Source of the DNA: Naasia lichenicola
Lineage (GTDB): Bacteria > Actinomycetota > Actinomycetes > Actinomycetales > Microbacteriaceae
Assembly: GCF_004801885.1 (NCBI RefSeq)
Contig: NZ_SSSM01000004.1
Location: forward strand, 512,001 to 576,000
DNA length: 64,000 bases
Reading direction: 5' to 3'
This document shows positions 52,858-62,287 of the stretch, piece by piece. Under the pieces are notes generated by a model. The model saw only the letters and a list, made by a program, of their open reading frames with translations. It was not told where the DNA came from and did not search any database. Both the position numbers and the translations under genes were made by a program. Numbering within the stretch: the stretch's first letter is position 1; each line of letters begins with the position of its first letter.

Positions 52858-54378
52858 ATGGCAGCATCCGCCGCACCCGATCCGCAGGCTCACGTCCCGT
52901 CGGCAACCGAGAAGCACGCACCCGATCAGACGGCGCGGAGCCGTCCGACCGATACCCACGGCCGGCCGTCGATCGTCTGGCTGCGCGACGATCTGCGCCT
53001 CGCCGACAATCCGGCGCTCCGAGCGGCCGTCGACGAGGGCAATCCGATCGTCGTGCTGTTCGTGCTCGACGACTCTCCCCTGGTCGCCCGTCCGCGCGGT
53101 GGCGCCAGCCGCTGGTGGCTGCATCACAGTCTCACCGCCCTTGCGGAGCGGATCGAGGAGCGCGGCGCGCGGCTGATCCTCCGTCGGGGCGACGCTGCCG
53201 AAGAGGTGCAGCGGCTCGCCGATGAGGTCGATGCGGGCGGGGTGTTCTGGAATCGGCGGTACGCCGAGGGCGAGCGCAGCCAGGACGGCGCCGTCAAGAA
53301 GGCCCTCCGAGCGGCAGGCCGGGTGGCCGAGAGCTTCCAGGGCACGCTCATGTACGAGCCATGGACGATCGCGCGCGACGACGGCCAGCCGTACGGGGTC
53401 TATTCGGCCTTCTGGCGCGCCTGCGCGAAGGCCGGCACTCCGCGCGAGCCGGTCGCGGAGCCGCAGTCCCTCGACGGACTGGAGAAGCGCCTGCACTCCG
53501 ACGAGCTCGCTTCGTGGGAGCTGCTTCCTACGAAGCCGGATTGGGCGACCGGCCTGGCAGAGGAGTGGACGCCCGGGGAGCGGGGCGCCCATGAGCGACT
53601 CCGCGACTTCGTGGGAGATCGCATCAGCCGCTATTCGGGCCAGCGTGACCGGCCCGGCGCCGAGGCGTCATCCCGTCTCTCACCGCACCTGCGGTTCGGC
53701 GAGCTCAGTCCGTTCCAAGTGCGCACGGCGGTGCTCGACTCCCGCGAAGGAGCCGCAGAGAACCGGAGCAAGTTCCAGGCCGAGCTCGGCTGGCGCGAGT
53801 TCAACTACAGCCTGCTGTTCCACAACCCGAACCTCGACTCCCAGAACATGCGTCGCAACTTCGACGGCTTCCCGTGGCACCCGGCCAGCTCGGAGGTGCT
53901 CGAGCGCTGGCAGCAGGGCCGCACCGGCATCCCGCTCGTCGATGCAGGCATGCGTCAGCTCTGGACGAGCGGCTGGATGCATAACCGCGTGCGGATGGTG
54001 GTCGCTTCGTTCCTGATCAAGAACCTGCTCATCGACTGGCGCGAGGGCGAGCAGTGGTTCTGGGACACCCTGGTCGACGCCGACCCCGCCAACAACGCCG
54101 CCAACTGGCAGTGGGTCGCCGGATCGGGAGTGGATTCCGCTCCCTTCTTCCGCGTCTTCAACCCGGTGCTGCAGAGCCAGAAGTTCGATCCGCAGGGCGA
54201 CTACATCCGCGCCTGGGTTCCCGAGCTGGCCGACGTGCCCGCCAAGGAGATCCACGAGCCCCGAGCGTCCGGCGGCCTCGACCTGTCCGAGGTCGGCGAC
54301 TACCCGGAGCCGATGGTCGACCTCAAGGCCACGCGGGCCGAAGCCCTGGACGCCTTCGCCGAGATCAAGAGCCACTGA
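52858..54378 (+). CDS. phr: Deoxyribodipyrimidine photolyase (class I type)
   Basis: FAD-dependent, light-driven repair of cyclobutane pyrimidine dimers. N-terminal antenna domain IVWLRDDLRLADNPAL; C-terminal FAD domain with SRLSPHLRFGELSP, LGWREFNYSLLF, the WMHNRVRMVVASFLIKNLL helix and the DADPANNAANWQWVAGSG motif. ATG 52858 is six bases after TACGCT, so the extended frame to 52684 is not used. 506 residues. Confidence 0.93.
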   Translation: MAASAAPDPQAHVPSATEKHAPDQTARSRPTDTHGRPSIVWLRDDLRLADNPALRAAVDEGNPIVVLFVLDDSPLVARPRGGASRWWLHHSLTALAERIEERGARLILRRGDAAEEVQRLADEVDAGGVFWNRRYAEGERSQDGAVKKALRAAGRVAESFQGTLMYEPWTIARDDGQPYGVYSAFWRACAKAGTPREPVAEPQSLDGLEKRLHSDELASWELLPTKPDWATGLAEEWTPGERGAHERLRDFVGDRISRYSGQRDRPGAEASSRLSPHLRFGELSPFQVRTAVLDSREGAAENRSKFQAELGWREFNYSLLFHNPNLDSQNMRRNFDGFPWHPASSEVLERWQQGRTGIPLVDAGMRQLWTSGWMHNRVRMVVASFLIKNLLIDWREGEQWFWDTLVDADPANNAANWQWVAGSGVDSAPFFRVFNPVLQSQKFDPQGDYIRAWVPELADVPAKEIHEPRASGGLDLSEVGDYPEPMVDLKATRAEALDAFAEIKSH

Positions 54379-54412
54379 CGCTAGACGCACTGACGCTAGA
54401 GGCACTAACGCG
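54373..54412 (+). repeat. 15-bp tandem repeat at the photolyase stop codon
   Basis: CACTGACGCTAGACG, CACTGACGCTAGAGG and a partial CACTAACGCG follow in tandem; the stop codon lies in the first copy. A family B palindrome comes next. Confidence 0.8.
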
Positions 54413-54466
54413 AACTGCCCAGTTCTGCCGCCCGGAACGCATTCCAGGCGGCAGAACTGGGCAACT
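54412..54466. repeat. Family B palindrome, copy 3
   Basis: GAACTGCCCAGTTCTGCCGCC pairs with GGCGGCAGAACTGGGCAACT over about 19 positions. It lies between converging phr and alcohol dehydrogenase genes. Confidence 0.85.
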
Positions 54467-54486
54467 CACCGAATTCGTCCCCTGGG

Positions 54487-55674
54487 TCAGCGGTGCTGGC
54501 CGGGCTTCAGGACGACCTTGATGCAGCCGTCCTCCTTCTTCTGGAAGATCTCGTACATGTCAGGCGCCTCCTCGAGGGGCACAGTGTGGGTGACGAGGTC
54601 CTCGGTGCCCAGCGGGTCGAACGGATCTTCCACGAGCGGGAGGATGTCGTCGATCCAGCGCTTGACGTTGCACTGTCCGGTGCGGATCGAGATCTGCTTG
54701 TCGAAGATCGTCTTCAGCGGCATGATGTCCGCCTCGCCCGCGTAGACCCCGCTCAGCGAGACGTAGCCGCCGCGACGCACCAGATCGATCGAGTTGTAGA
54801 GCGCAGCGGTGCGGTCGAGGCCGACCTTCTCCATCGCCTTCTGCGCGATCGCGTCGGGCAGCAGCCCCACCGCCGCCTGCGCGAGTCCGATCCCCGAGTT
54901 GCCGTGCGCCTCCATGCCCACGGCATCGACCACGGAATCGGGACCACGGCCGTCGGTGAGGTCGCGCAGGTCGGCGACGACCGAATCGGTGAGGTCGAAC
55001 GCCTCGATGCCGTGCCGCTCGGCGAGAGCGCGACGCTCGGCCACGGGATCGACCGCGAGCACGCGGTAGCCGAAGTGCTTGCCGACTCGGGCGACGAACT
55101 GGCCGACGGGACCTAGGCCCATCACGGCGAGCGTTCCGCCCTCTGGCACATGCGCGTACTGCACACCCTGCCAGGCGGTCGGCAGGATGTCGCTCAGGAA
55201 GAGATAGCGCTCCTCCGAGAGCTCGGTGCCCACCTTGATCGTGTTGTAGTCGGCGAGCGGAACGCGCAGCCGCTCCGCCTGGCCGCCCGGCACCTGGCCG
55301 TAGAGCTTCGTGTAGCCGAACAGGCTGGCACCGCTGCCGTACTCCGTCACCTGGGTCGTCTCGCACTGCGACTGCAGCCCGTGCGTGCACATGAAGCAGT
55401 GGCCGCAGGAGATGTTGAACGGGATGACCACGCGATCGCCGACCGCCAGGTTCTCGATCGCCGATCCGACCTCCTCGACGATGCCCATGGTCTCGTGGCC
55501 GAGGACGTCTCCTGGATCGATGAACGGGCCGAAGAGCTCGTAGAGATGCAGATCCGAGCCGCAGATGGCCGCGGACGTCACGCGGATGACGGCGTCGGTC
55601 GGTTCCTGGATCACCGGATCGGCGACCTCGTTCACGCTCACCTTGCGCTTGCCCTGCCAGGTCAGTGCCTTCAT
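54487..55674 (-). CDS. Zinc-dependent alcohol dehydrogenase (formaldehyde-dehydrogenase-like)
   Basis: Medium-chain dehydrogenase. Catalytic zinc site ICGSDLHLYE and GHETMGIVEE, structural zinc cysteines in SCGHCFMCTHGLQSQC, and Rossmann VMGLGPVGQFVA. The extra loop and C-terminal pattern fit the FdhA-like group that oxidises formaldehyde or related alcohols; substrate is inferred. 395 residues, monocistronic. Confidence 0.88.
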   Translation of the reverse strand: MKALTWQGKRKVSVNEVADPVIQEPTDAVIRVTSAAICGSDLHLYELFGPFIDPGDVLGHETMGIVEEVGSAIENLAVGDRVVIPFNISCGHCFMCTHGLQSQCETTQVTEYGSGASLFGYTKLYGQVPGGQAERLRVPLADYNTIKVGTELSEERYLFLSDILPTAWQGVQYAHVPEGGTLAVMGLGPVGQFVARVGKHFGYRVLAVDPVAERRALAERHGIEAFDLTDSVVADLRDLTDGRGPDSVVDAVGMEAHGNSGIGLAQAAVGLLPDAIAQKAMEKVGLDRTAALYNSIDLVRRGGYVSLSGVYAGEADIMPLKTIFDKQISIRTGQCNVKRWIDDILPLVEDPFDPLGTEDLVTHTVPLEEAPDMYEIFQKKEDGCIKVVLKPGQHR

Positions 55675-55810
55675 CGTCGGCTTCCTCCTCGTAGCTACGT
55701 TCGCGCCGGTGCATCGGCGCTTCCTGAGCAGGCTCTCAGCGCAATCTGCGCGAGAGATGCTCAGCTCAGCGCGTACCGGACCCGATCCGTCCGCGCTCTA
55801 GGCTCGACGG

Positions 55811-56473
55811 GTGCTCACCGTCGTGATCCCCTGGCGACCCGCGCCGACGCGCATGGCCGCGTTCGACGAGGTGACGAGCTGGTATCGCGAGCACCTGCCC
55901 GAGGCGCGGATCCGGCCGATCGACTCCGACGATCCGATCTTCAACCTCGCCCGATGCCGCAACCTGGGGGTGCGCGAAGCGGAGACCGGATCGCCCGACG
56001 ACGTCGTGATCCTCGCCGATGCGGACACCCTTCCCGAAGCTGCGCCGCTGCGCGCGGCCATCGCGGCCGCGATGATCTCGGGTCGGGTGGAGCTGCCGTA
56101 CACCGAGTACCGCTGGCTCGGTGCGGCGGGCACGGCGCAGTTCTGTGCGGGCACGCCCCTGGTCGATTGCACGTTCGAGCTGGTCCGAGGCGCATGCTCG
56201 GGCGTCTACGTCACCACCCCGGCGACCTGGTGGAGCTCAGGCGGACAGGATGAGCGGTTCCGCGGCTGGGGCTACGAGGACGCAGCGTGGTACCTGGCGC
56301 ACGAGACCGTCCTGGGCGAACCGCCCCGCCGGTCGGAGGGGCGCGTCTACGCCCTGCACCATCAGGCGGAGGTGCGCGCGGGTGTGCAGTACGACGCCAA
56401 CGCCGCGCTGATGGACGCCTACCGGGCCGCCGCGGTCGATGCCGCCAGCATGCGGAGCTTCCTCGGCCTCTGA
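55811..56473 (+). CDS. Galactosyltransferase-like glycosyltransferase (GT-A)
   Basis: A 220-residue GT-A enzyme: LTVVIPWRPAPTRMAAF at the N-terminus, metal-binding DADT (VVILADADTLP) and the galactosyltransferase-type GGQDERFRGWGYEDAAW. GTG 55811 is six bases after TAGGCT. Converges with the UGT-like gene, only four bases apart. Sugar and acceptor unknown; likely cell-surface glycan. Confidence 0.83.
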   Translation: MLTVVIPWRPAPTRMAAFDEVTSWYREHLPEARIRPIDSDDPIFNLARCRNLGVREAETGSPDDVVILADADTLPEAAPLRAAIAAAMISGRVELPYTEYRWLGAAGTAQFCAGTPLVDCTFELVRGACSGVYVTTPATWWSSGGQDERFRGWGYEDAAWYLAHETVLGEPPRRSEGRVYALHHQAEVRAGVQYDANAALMDAYRAAAVDAASMRSFLGL

Positions 56474-56477
56474 CCCC

Positions 56478-57875
56478 TCACGGGCGTGCTGAGAGTCGGG
56501 CGAGGGCGGCGTACGCGCGATCCCGACCCGGTACGTCGCGGAGCGAGGCGGACAGGCCGTCGAGTCGGGCTCGCGCCTCACCGGGGAGGTCGATGATGCG
56601 CCCGATGGCAGCGGCGAGCTCGTCGACCGAGGCCGCATTGGGGGCGAGCGCCTGGCCGAAGCCGACCCGCTCGAGGGCCTCGGCGGCCGCGAACTGGTCC
56701 GTCGAGAACGGCAGCACGAGCAGCGGGACCCCGTAGGTCATGGCCTCGGTGACGCTGTTGTTGCCCCCGTGCGTGATGGCGAGCGAGGCGCGCGCCAGCA
56801 GGGTCACCTGCGGCAGGTACTCGCGAGCGAGCCAGCCGTCGGGGATCTCTCCGAGCTCGGCGCGGTCCGCCGATCCGAGTGCAATCGCGGCGCGCAGCCC
56901 GAGCGACTCGAGCGCGGCGATGACACGCGCGAGCACATCGGCGCGCACCGACAGGAAGCTGCCGAAGCTGACGTAGACGAACGGGCCGGCCTCGGCGAGC
57001 CAGGCAGCGACCTCGAGGTCCTCCGGCTCCTCGCGCACCGCGGAGCCCAGGAACTCGTGCGGGGGAAGGATCGCTGTCCGCTCCGGATCGGACAGCTCAC
57101 CCGGGTAGTTGAGCAGCAGCAGGTCGCCATGCTCGGCGAACGCGTCGACCACCGGCGGCAGATCTGGGTTCACCTCGGCCAGCGCGCCGTTCCACTCCGC
57201 GGTGAAGTGCGCACTCACCTCCAGGCAGAGGTCCCGCAGCTCGGCGAGCTCGCTGTCATCGGGTGCGAATTCCCGCGGCCAGACGGGCGGGTAGCCGTAG
57301 ATCTCCGATCCGACGGGCAGGGCGGTCGGATGTCCGAGCACCACGTCGGCGTACGGGGCGCCCATGGCGACGAGGGCGAGCCGTGCGCTGAAGGCGAGGT
57401 GATCGACGATGATCGCGTCGGGATGCAGATCCTCCACGATCGCCTGCACCTCACGGGCGATCCTCGCCGGCTCCCACATCAGGTCGCTCAGCCGGGCCCG
57501 GGCCTGGAAGGCGAGCGTGTCGATCATGCCCTGCCTCGTCGCGGCGAAGAAGCCGCGCAGGGCCTCATCCTCGCCGCGCTGCTGCTCTTCGGCGCGGATC
57601 ACGCCCGGATTCGACCCCTTGCCCAGCTGCAGCTGGCGACGCTCGAAGCCGAACCCTTCGACGATCGAGGCGGTGGAGGCGCCCGTAGCGACGACGACCC
57701 GATCCCCCGCGTCGCGCCAGGCGGTGCCGAGGGATGCCAGCGGCAGCAGGTGCGAGGCGTAGTCGGGGCTGATGATCAGCAGCGTCCGTCGGGCCACGGC
57801 ATCCGCGGAGGCCGGAGCCGGGGACGCAGCCGTCGATGAAAGGGCCGACGGCGACGCAGGTGACGCGTCCGTCAT
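56478..57875 (-). CDS. UGT/MGT-type glycosyltransferase (GT1)
   Basis: A 465-residue GT-B enzyme. N-terminal acceptor domain from LLIISPDYASHLLPLASLG; C-terminal nucleotide-sugar signature ITHGGNNSVTEAMTYGVPLL with PFSTDQ. GT1 enzymes glycosylate lipids or small molecules. ATG 57875 overlaps the stop of the HEAT-GT4 gene (ATGA), so both are co-translated; the 1197-codon frame reaching 60071 is a shadow of that gene. Confidence 0.9.
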   Translation of the reverse strand: MTDASPASPSALSSTAASPAPASADAVARRTLLIISPDYASHLLPLASLGTAWRDAGDRVVVATGASTASIVEGFGFERRQLQLGKGSNPGVIRAEEQQRGEDEALRGFFAATRQGMIDTLAFQARARLSDLMWEPARIAREVQAIVEDLHPDAIIVDHLAFSARLALVAMGAPYADVVLGHPTALPVGSEIYGYPPVWPREFAPDDSELAELRDLCLEVSAHFTAEWNGALAEVNPDLPPVVDAFAEHGDLLLLNYPGELSDPERTAILPPHEFLGSAVREEPEDLEVAAWLAEAGPFVYVSFGSFLSVRADVLARVIAALESLGLRAAIALGSADRAELGEIPDGWLAREYLPQVTLLARASLAITHGGNNSVTEAMTYGVPLLVLPFSTDQFAAAEALERVGFGQALAPNAASVDELAAAIGRIIDLPGEARARLDGLSASLRDVPGRDRAYAALARLSARP

Positions 57876-60064
57876 CGGATGGGCACGGACAGGTCCTGCT
57901 GCCTGCGCTCCTCCTCGCCGACCGCGAGGTAGACGGTCGACAGCGCTGCGGCCATCGCGCCGATGGTGAACTTGTCGGCGACCACCCGCCGCGATTCCGC
58001 GGCCCGATCCTCGGTGCGCTCGTCCGCGGTGAGATCGAGCGCCGCCGCCATGCTGACGCGCAGCTGCTCGAGATCCCACGTGGTGGTCAGGATCCCGGTC
58101 ACGCCCTGCTCGACATAGGTGGCGGGACCTCCGCCGGCGGGTGCGACGACGAACAGGCCCGACGCCATCGCCTCGAGCAGGGCGATCCCGAACTCCTCCT
58201 TGAGGCTTCCGCAGACGTAGACGCCGTTCGGGGCGACCAGCCCCGGCACACCGAAGCGCGCGGCGGCGACCCAGCGGGCGACCGTGTCGTTCGGGCGGTG
58301 ACCGGGCAGCAGCAGTCCTGCGGCCGCACGTGAGCCCTGCGGCACGATTGCATTCATCCGCTCGAGCTGCTCGCGCTCGTCGAGGCTGGGATGGGCCAGG
58401 TCCCCTCCGATCAGGAGCAGGTTGGCCCGGTCTCGCAGCCTCGTGCCGGGCTCGCCCGCCGCCCATGCCTCGACGATGCTCGCCATTCCCTTGACCCGGT
58501 GGAACCGTCCGACGCTGACCAGCAGCGGCAGGTCGCGACGGTCGGAGGGCAGCTCCTCCAAGAGTGCGCGCAGCTCTCCCAGCGCATGGGACTCCGCTCC
58601 GCCCCCCGCCGCGGCGGATGCCTCGGCGACGGCGCGGTCGACCACGCCGAGATCGATGCCCTCGGGGACGATGGAGTGCCGTTCGGGGTGCGCGGCGATG
58701 TCGATGCCGACGAGCTCCTTCATGTCGCGCGCCAGCTCGGGGCGCGGGAACAGCACGGTGTGCGCGGCATTGCCGGCGAGCTGCTGCACCAGGCGGGCGC
58801 GGAACCAGAAGTGCTCGACGATGTCGACGTCGCCGAAGTCGGCGTGGCCCAGCGATCCCGACTGGTCGAGCGAGTGGATGACCGCGTGAGGGTCCGGCGC
58901 CACGGTGAAGATCACCGGGATGTCCAGCTCGCGCGCGACGTCTGCCGCAGCGAGGCTGCCGACGTCGGCCATGCGCAGGTGCAGGGCGTCGACACCGCCC
59001 GCCGCGCGCAGGATGCGGCGGATGCCTCGACGGGCGGCCACTCGGAGCGGCCATGCCGCAGCCGACGCGACCGGATCGGTGAGCAGGGGGACGCGGCCGT
59101 AGTCGTGTCCGGTCTGGGCCCCGCTGATCTCCACCACGCTGGCCAGCGCGCTCGCGACGGATCCACGGGACAGGGTGAGGACGCGCTCGACGATCGGCGG
59201 CTCGGATCCGGCGGGCGCGGTCAGCGCGTCGCCGAGGCGGACGAGCAGCGTGGCGATGCCGCCGTTGTCGCCGCTGCCGGCATGGGTGAGCCCAGCGTCG
59301 ATGTCCGCGTGCAGGAAGAGCTGGGCGATCGTGAGGGGTCCGCCGGCGCTGACCCGCACCTGGGTCGACGCGGAGAGGTCGACGAGCGCGAGGCGGGCGA
59401 CGTCGGCGAGCAGGTCGGAGCCCGGCTGCGAGCCGAGGTCGGCCAGCTCGGTGAGGAGCTCGACGACGGCACGGTCGCCGCCGCGCTGTCCGAGGGCCGA
59501 GATGGCGGCCACCCTGACCGCCTCCGCCTCGGAGGCGTTCCCGGCGAGGGCGAGCAGCGGACGGGTGGCGATCCGGTTGCGGACCAGGCCGAGGGTCTCG
59601 ACGAGTCGGACCCGCGCGTCGACGGGGTGGCCGCCGAGCAGCGTGCCTTCCAGCGCGACGCCGATGTGGTCGGGGATCGCGGCCGCCCACTGCTCGAGCG
59701 CGCGCTGGGCGAGCATCCCGGTGAAGCCGCCGGCGACCACCATGCCGATCAGGCGGCCGATCGCATCGAAGCGGGGCAGGCGGGAGCCGAGGACCCATGC
59801 AGCGTGCTCGCGGATGAACGGGCGGGCGTCGGAGAGGAGTCGCGAGATGGCGAGATCCGCCTGCTGGTCGAAGACCTGACCGAGCGCGTGGGTGGCGGCG
59901 ATGGCGACCACCTGGTCGCGATCCGCAGTGGCCGCGGTGAGCAGTCGGATGGTGCGCACGCCGCCGTCGCGGCTCGCCTCGAAGGCGAGATCGTCGGCGA
60001 GGCGCATGGAATCGATGAGACGGTCCGCATCGCGGATCGCGTCGAGGGAGGTCTGGATGCCCAC
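57872..60064 (-). CDS. HEAT-repeat/GT4 glycosyltransferase fusion
   Basis: A 730-residue cytosolic protein in two parts. Residues 1 to about 235 are helical repeats of HEAT type (for example VVAIAATHALGQVFDQQADL, FIREHAAWVLGSRLP, AEAVRVAAISALGQRGGDRA). From about 240 on is a GT-B, GT4-like enzyme: Gly loop GSGDNGGIATLL, donor-domain SVGRFHRVKG, and E623-x7-E631 in EEFGIALLEAMASG. GTG start with AAAGGG upstream. It overlaps the UGT-like gene by four bases. The repeats may dock a carrier or partner enzyme. Confidence 0.85.
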   Translation of the reverse strand: MGIQTSLDAIRDADRLIDSMRLADDLAFEASRDGGVRTIRLLTAATADRDQVVAIAATHALGQVFDQQADLAISRLLSDARPFIREHAAWVLGSRLPRFDAIGRLIGMVVAGGFTGMLAQRALEQWAAAIPDHIGVALEGTLLGGHPVDARVRLVETLGLVRNRIATRPLLALAGNASEAEAVRVAAISALGQRGGDRAVVELLTELADLGSQPGSDLLADVARLALVDLSASTQVRVSAGGPLTIAQLFLHADIDAGLTHAGSGDNGGIATLLVRLGDALTAPAGSEPPIVERVLTLSRGSVASALASVVEISGAQTGHDYGRVPLLTDPVASAAAWPLRVAARRGIRRILRAAGGVDALHLRMADVGSLAAADVARELDIPVIFTVAPDPHAVIHSLDQSGSLGHADFGDVDIVEHFWFRARLVQQLAGNAAHTVLFPRPELARDMKELVGIDIAAHPERHSIVPEGIDLGVVDRAVAEASAAAGGGAESHALGELRALLEELPSDRRDLPLLVSVGRFHRVKGMASIVEAWAAGEPGTRLRDRANLLLIGGDLAHPSLDEREQLERMNAIVPQGSRAAAGLLLPGHRPNDTVARWVAAARFGVPGLVAPNGVYVCGSLKEEFGIALLEAMASGLFVVAPAGGGPATYVEQGVTGILTTTWDLEQLRVSMAAALDLTADERTEDRAAESRRVVADKFTIGAMAAALSTVYLAVGEEERRQQDLSVPIR

Positions 60065-60308
60065 GGGTCACATCCCTTTCACTGTGCTATCGGGCGCGCG
60101 CAACCACACGCCCCGGTCCTGATGCTATTCGGCGCCGACCGTGTGGATGACGGGAACTCACATTTGATGAGTCGCCTGATCAGCCACACGTTCGTCAATT
60201 CATCCGGAATTCGCCGAACGGGGGTGCGCCCCTCTAATCTGATGCGGCTCGGCGGGACGCCGGCGCACAGTCGAGGAGCCCGCAGATCGGGCAGCGAGAG
60301 GGGCCGCC

Positions 60309-61589
60309 ATGCGCGTCGTCGTCATCGGAGACGTCGGCGTGCTCGACGGCATGGTCCACATCGGCGACGAGGCGATGTTCGAGGAGCTCGTGACGCAGCT
60401 GCGCGCTCGTGGGGCGTCCGTCGTCGGCATCTCGTCCGCGCCGAGCGAGACCGCCGAGCGCTACGGGATAGACGCCATCCCCAGGATCGGCTGGCCGGCA
60501 CCGCACGACCGCGTCGCCAGCGACGACCGGCGTGCCCGCGTGCTGCGTGCCGCGCACGGGGACCCGAGCGGGCTCGCCGCGGACGATCCTGCGCTCGCCG
60601 TGATCGCGGCGGTGCGCGAGGCCGACGGCGTGGCGATCGCCGGCGGCGGCAACATCGCCTCGACCTGGCCCGTGCACATCCACGAGCGCACGACGCTCGG
60701 CGCGATCGCTGCTGCCCTCGGGGTGCCCCTGGTCGTGTCGGGACAGACCATCGGCCCCGCGCTCGTCGCATCCGACGCCGAGCGGGTTCGCGAGCTCCTC
60801 GGCTCGGCTCGACGGGTGGGTCTGCGCGAGGCGGCGTCCTTCGCGCTCTGCGCGCGGCTCGGGGTGCCGGCCGAACTGCTGCACCAGACGACCGACGACG
60901 CGAGCTTCCTCGGGATCGACGACCCCCGGCTCGCCGCGGACGATCCGACCGCCCCCGGCTGCCTGGTGTCGCTCTCCGGCTACCTGGGCGACGCCCCCGA
61001 GGAGGCGGCCCTGTCCGCGATCGCCGCGCTGCTCGACGCGGTGCACCTCGCCACCGGACTGGAGATCACCTTCCTGCCGCATTTCGGCCCCCTGGGGAGA
61101 AGTCTCGGCGGACATCTCGACGGCGACGTCGAAGGGGGGCAGCCGCTGCGCGGCGACGATCGGATCCATTCGGCGGTCCGCGCCCGGATGACGACGGGCC
61201 AGGGGCGAGCCATCCCGGCCACCGACTCGCGCACCGCCGCCGCGCTGGCGAGGAGCGCGCAGCTCGTGGTGACAAGCCGCTACCACCCCGCGGTGTTCGC
61301 CGCCGCGGCGGCCACACCCATCCTCGGCATCCCCGTCGACGACTACACCCGGGTGAAGCTGACCGGAGCGCTTGGCAATCTCGGCCAGGCCTGCGTCGTC
61401 CCGCTCGCCGAGCTGCTTGCGGCGCGGAGCGAGGGCAGGATGGACGAGGTCGTCGATCGGGTCTGGCGGACCAGGCTCGAGCTGGCCGAGCGCACTGCCC
61501 CCGCGATCGACGCCGCCCGCCAGGCGTCGACCGCGTGGTGGGACGCGATTGCCGCCGACTTCGCGCGTCGCGATGTCGGGAACGGCTGA
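60309..61589 (+). CDS. Polysaccharide pyruvyl transferase family protein
   Basis: Transfers pyruvate from PEP to form ketals on glycans, by family. GT-B-like fold beginning VVVIGDVGVLDGMVHIGDEA; signatures IAGGGNIASTWP and TSRYHPAVFAAAAATPILGI are typical of CsaB/WcaK relatives. 426 residues. GAGAGG precedes the ATG. Divergent from the HEAT-GT4/UGT operon across 244 bp, suggesting one surface-glycan locus. Confidence 0.86.
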   Translation: MRVVVIGDVGVLDGMVHIGDEAMFEELVTQLRARGASVVGISSAPSETAERYGIDAIPRIGWPAPHDRVASDDRRARVLRAAHGDPSGLAADDPALAVIAAVREADGVAIAGGGNIASTWPVHIHERTTLGAIAAALGVPLVVSGQTIGPALVASDAERVRELLGSARRVGLREAASFALCARLGVPAELLHQTTDDASFLGIDDPRLAADDPTAPGCLVSLSGYLGDAPEEAALSAIAALLDAVHLATGLEITFLPHFGPLGRSLGGHLDGDVEGGQPLRGDDRIHSAVRARMTTGQGRAIPATDSRTAAALARSAQLVVTSRYHPAVFAAAAATPILGIPVDDYTRVKLTGALGNLGQACVVPLAELLAARSEGRMDEVVDRVWRTRLELAERTAPAIDAARQASTAWWDAIAADFARRDVGNG

Positions 61590-62081
61590 CTAGGCGCTGA
61601 CCTCGTCGAGCCTGCCCGTCGCCACATCGAAGACGAAGCCGCGCACCGAGTCCTTCTTCGGGATGAACGGGCTCGCCTGGATCCGGTGGATCGACTGCAC
61701 GACATCGGCGGCCGCATCGGGGAAGGACTCAGCCGACCAGGTCGGCCGGATCCCTGTCTCGTCGAGGATGCTCTGCTTGAAGGCGTCGTCGGTGAAGGTC
61801 ACCATGCCGCAGTCGGTGTGGTGGATGAGGATGATCTCCTCGGTGCCGAGCAGGCGCTGACTGATCGCCAGCGAGCGGATCTCGTCCTCCGTGATCACCC
61901 CGCCTGCGTTGCGGATGACGTGGGCCTCGCCGTCGCCCAGCCCGAGGATGCCGTAGACGTTGAGCCGCGCGTCCATGCAGGCGACGACGGCGACATGCTT
62001 CGACGGCGGCAGCGGGAGCGGGCCCGAGAACGTTGCCGCGTAGGTCTCGTTGTTGCTGAGGAGTTCGTCGGTGACGGTCAT
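61590..62081 (-). CDS. Beta-carbonic anhydrase
   Basis: Zinc enzyme interconverting CO2 and bicarbonate. Zinc ligands C35 (ACMDARL), H88 and C91 (HHTDCGM), with the D37/R39 dyad; 163 residues is the short actinobacterial form. It abuts the pyruvyl transferase stop without a spacer, tail to tail. Confidence 0.93.
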   Translation of the reverse strand: MTVTDELLSNNETYAATFSGPLPLPPSKHVAVVACMDARLNVYGILGLGDGEAHVIRNAGGVITEDEIRSLAISQRLLGTEEIILIHHTDCGMVTFTDDAFKQSILDETGIRPTWSAESFPDAAADVVQSIHRIQASPFIPKKDSVRGFVFDVATGRLDEVSA

Positions 62082-62205
62082 CTGTTGCTCGTTTCTGTTC
62101 GCGCGCCGGGCGTCGTGCTCGGTCGGTGGGTACTTCCGACGCTATGCACGCGCATGGGCTTTGGACTCTCCGTGTCGATATGTGTCGATGCGATCCCTGA
62201 CAGTT

Positions 62206-62250
62206 CGATCCGTGCCGATCCGATCCGTGCCGATCCGATCCGTCGACGCC
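62206..62250. repeat. 15-bp tandem repeat, about 2.7 copies
   Basis: CGATCCGTGCCGATC twice, then CGATCCGTCGACGCC, in the gap between the carbonic anhydrase start and the MFS stop. Confidence 0.85.
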
Positions 62251-62287
62251 ATGAGGGATCCGCCGACGTCAGGCCGAGTCCTTCGGG

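Noticed and set aside
52300-52860. RNase P RNA, tmRNA or SRP RNA
   Set aside because: The GAGGAAAGTCC core, a tmRNA tag and acceptor, and the SRP AGGTC-GGAAGG motif were all looked for and not found.
56478-60071. A single 1197-codon minus-strand gene
   Set aside because: Its first two thirds are a shadow frame of the HEAT-GT4 gene, which has clear GT4 motifs; the UGT-like gene starts at 57875 with an ATGA overlap.
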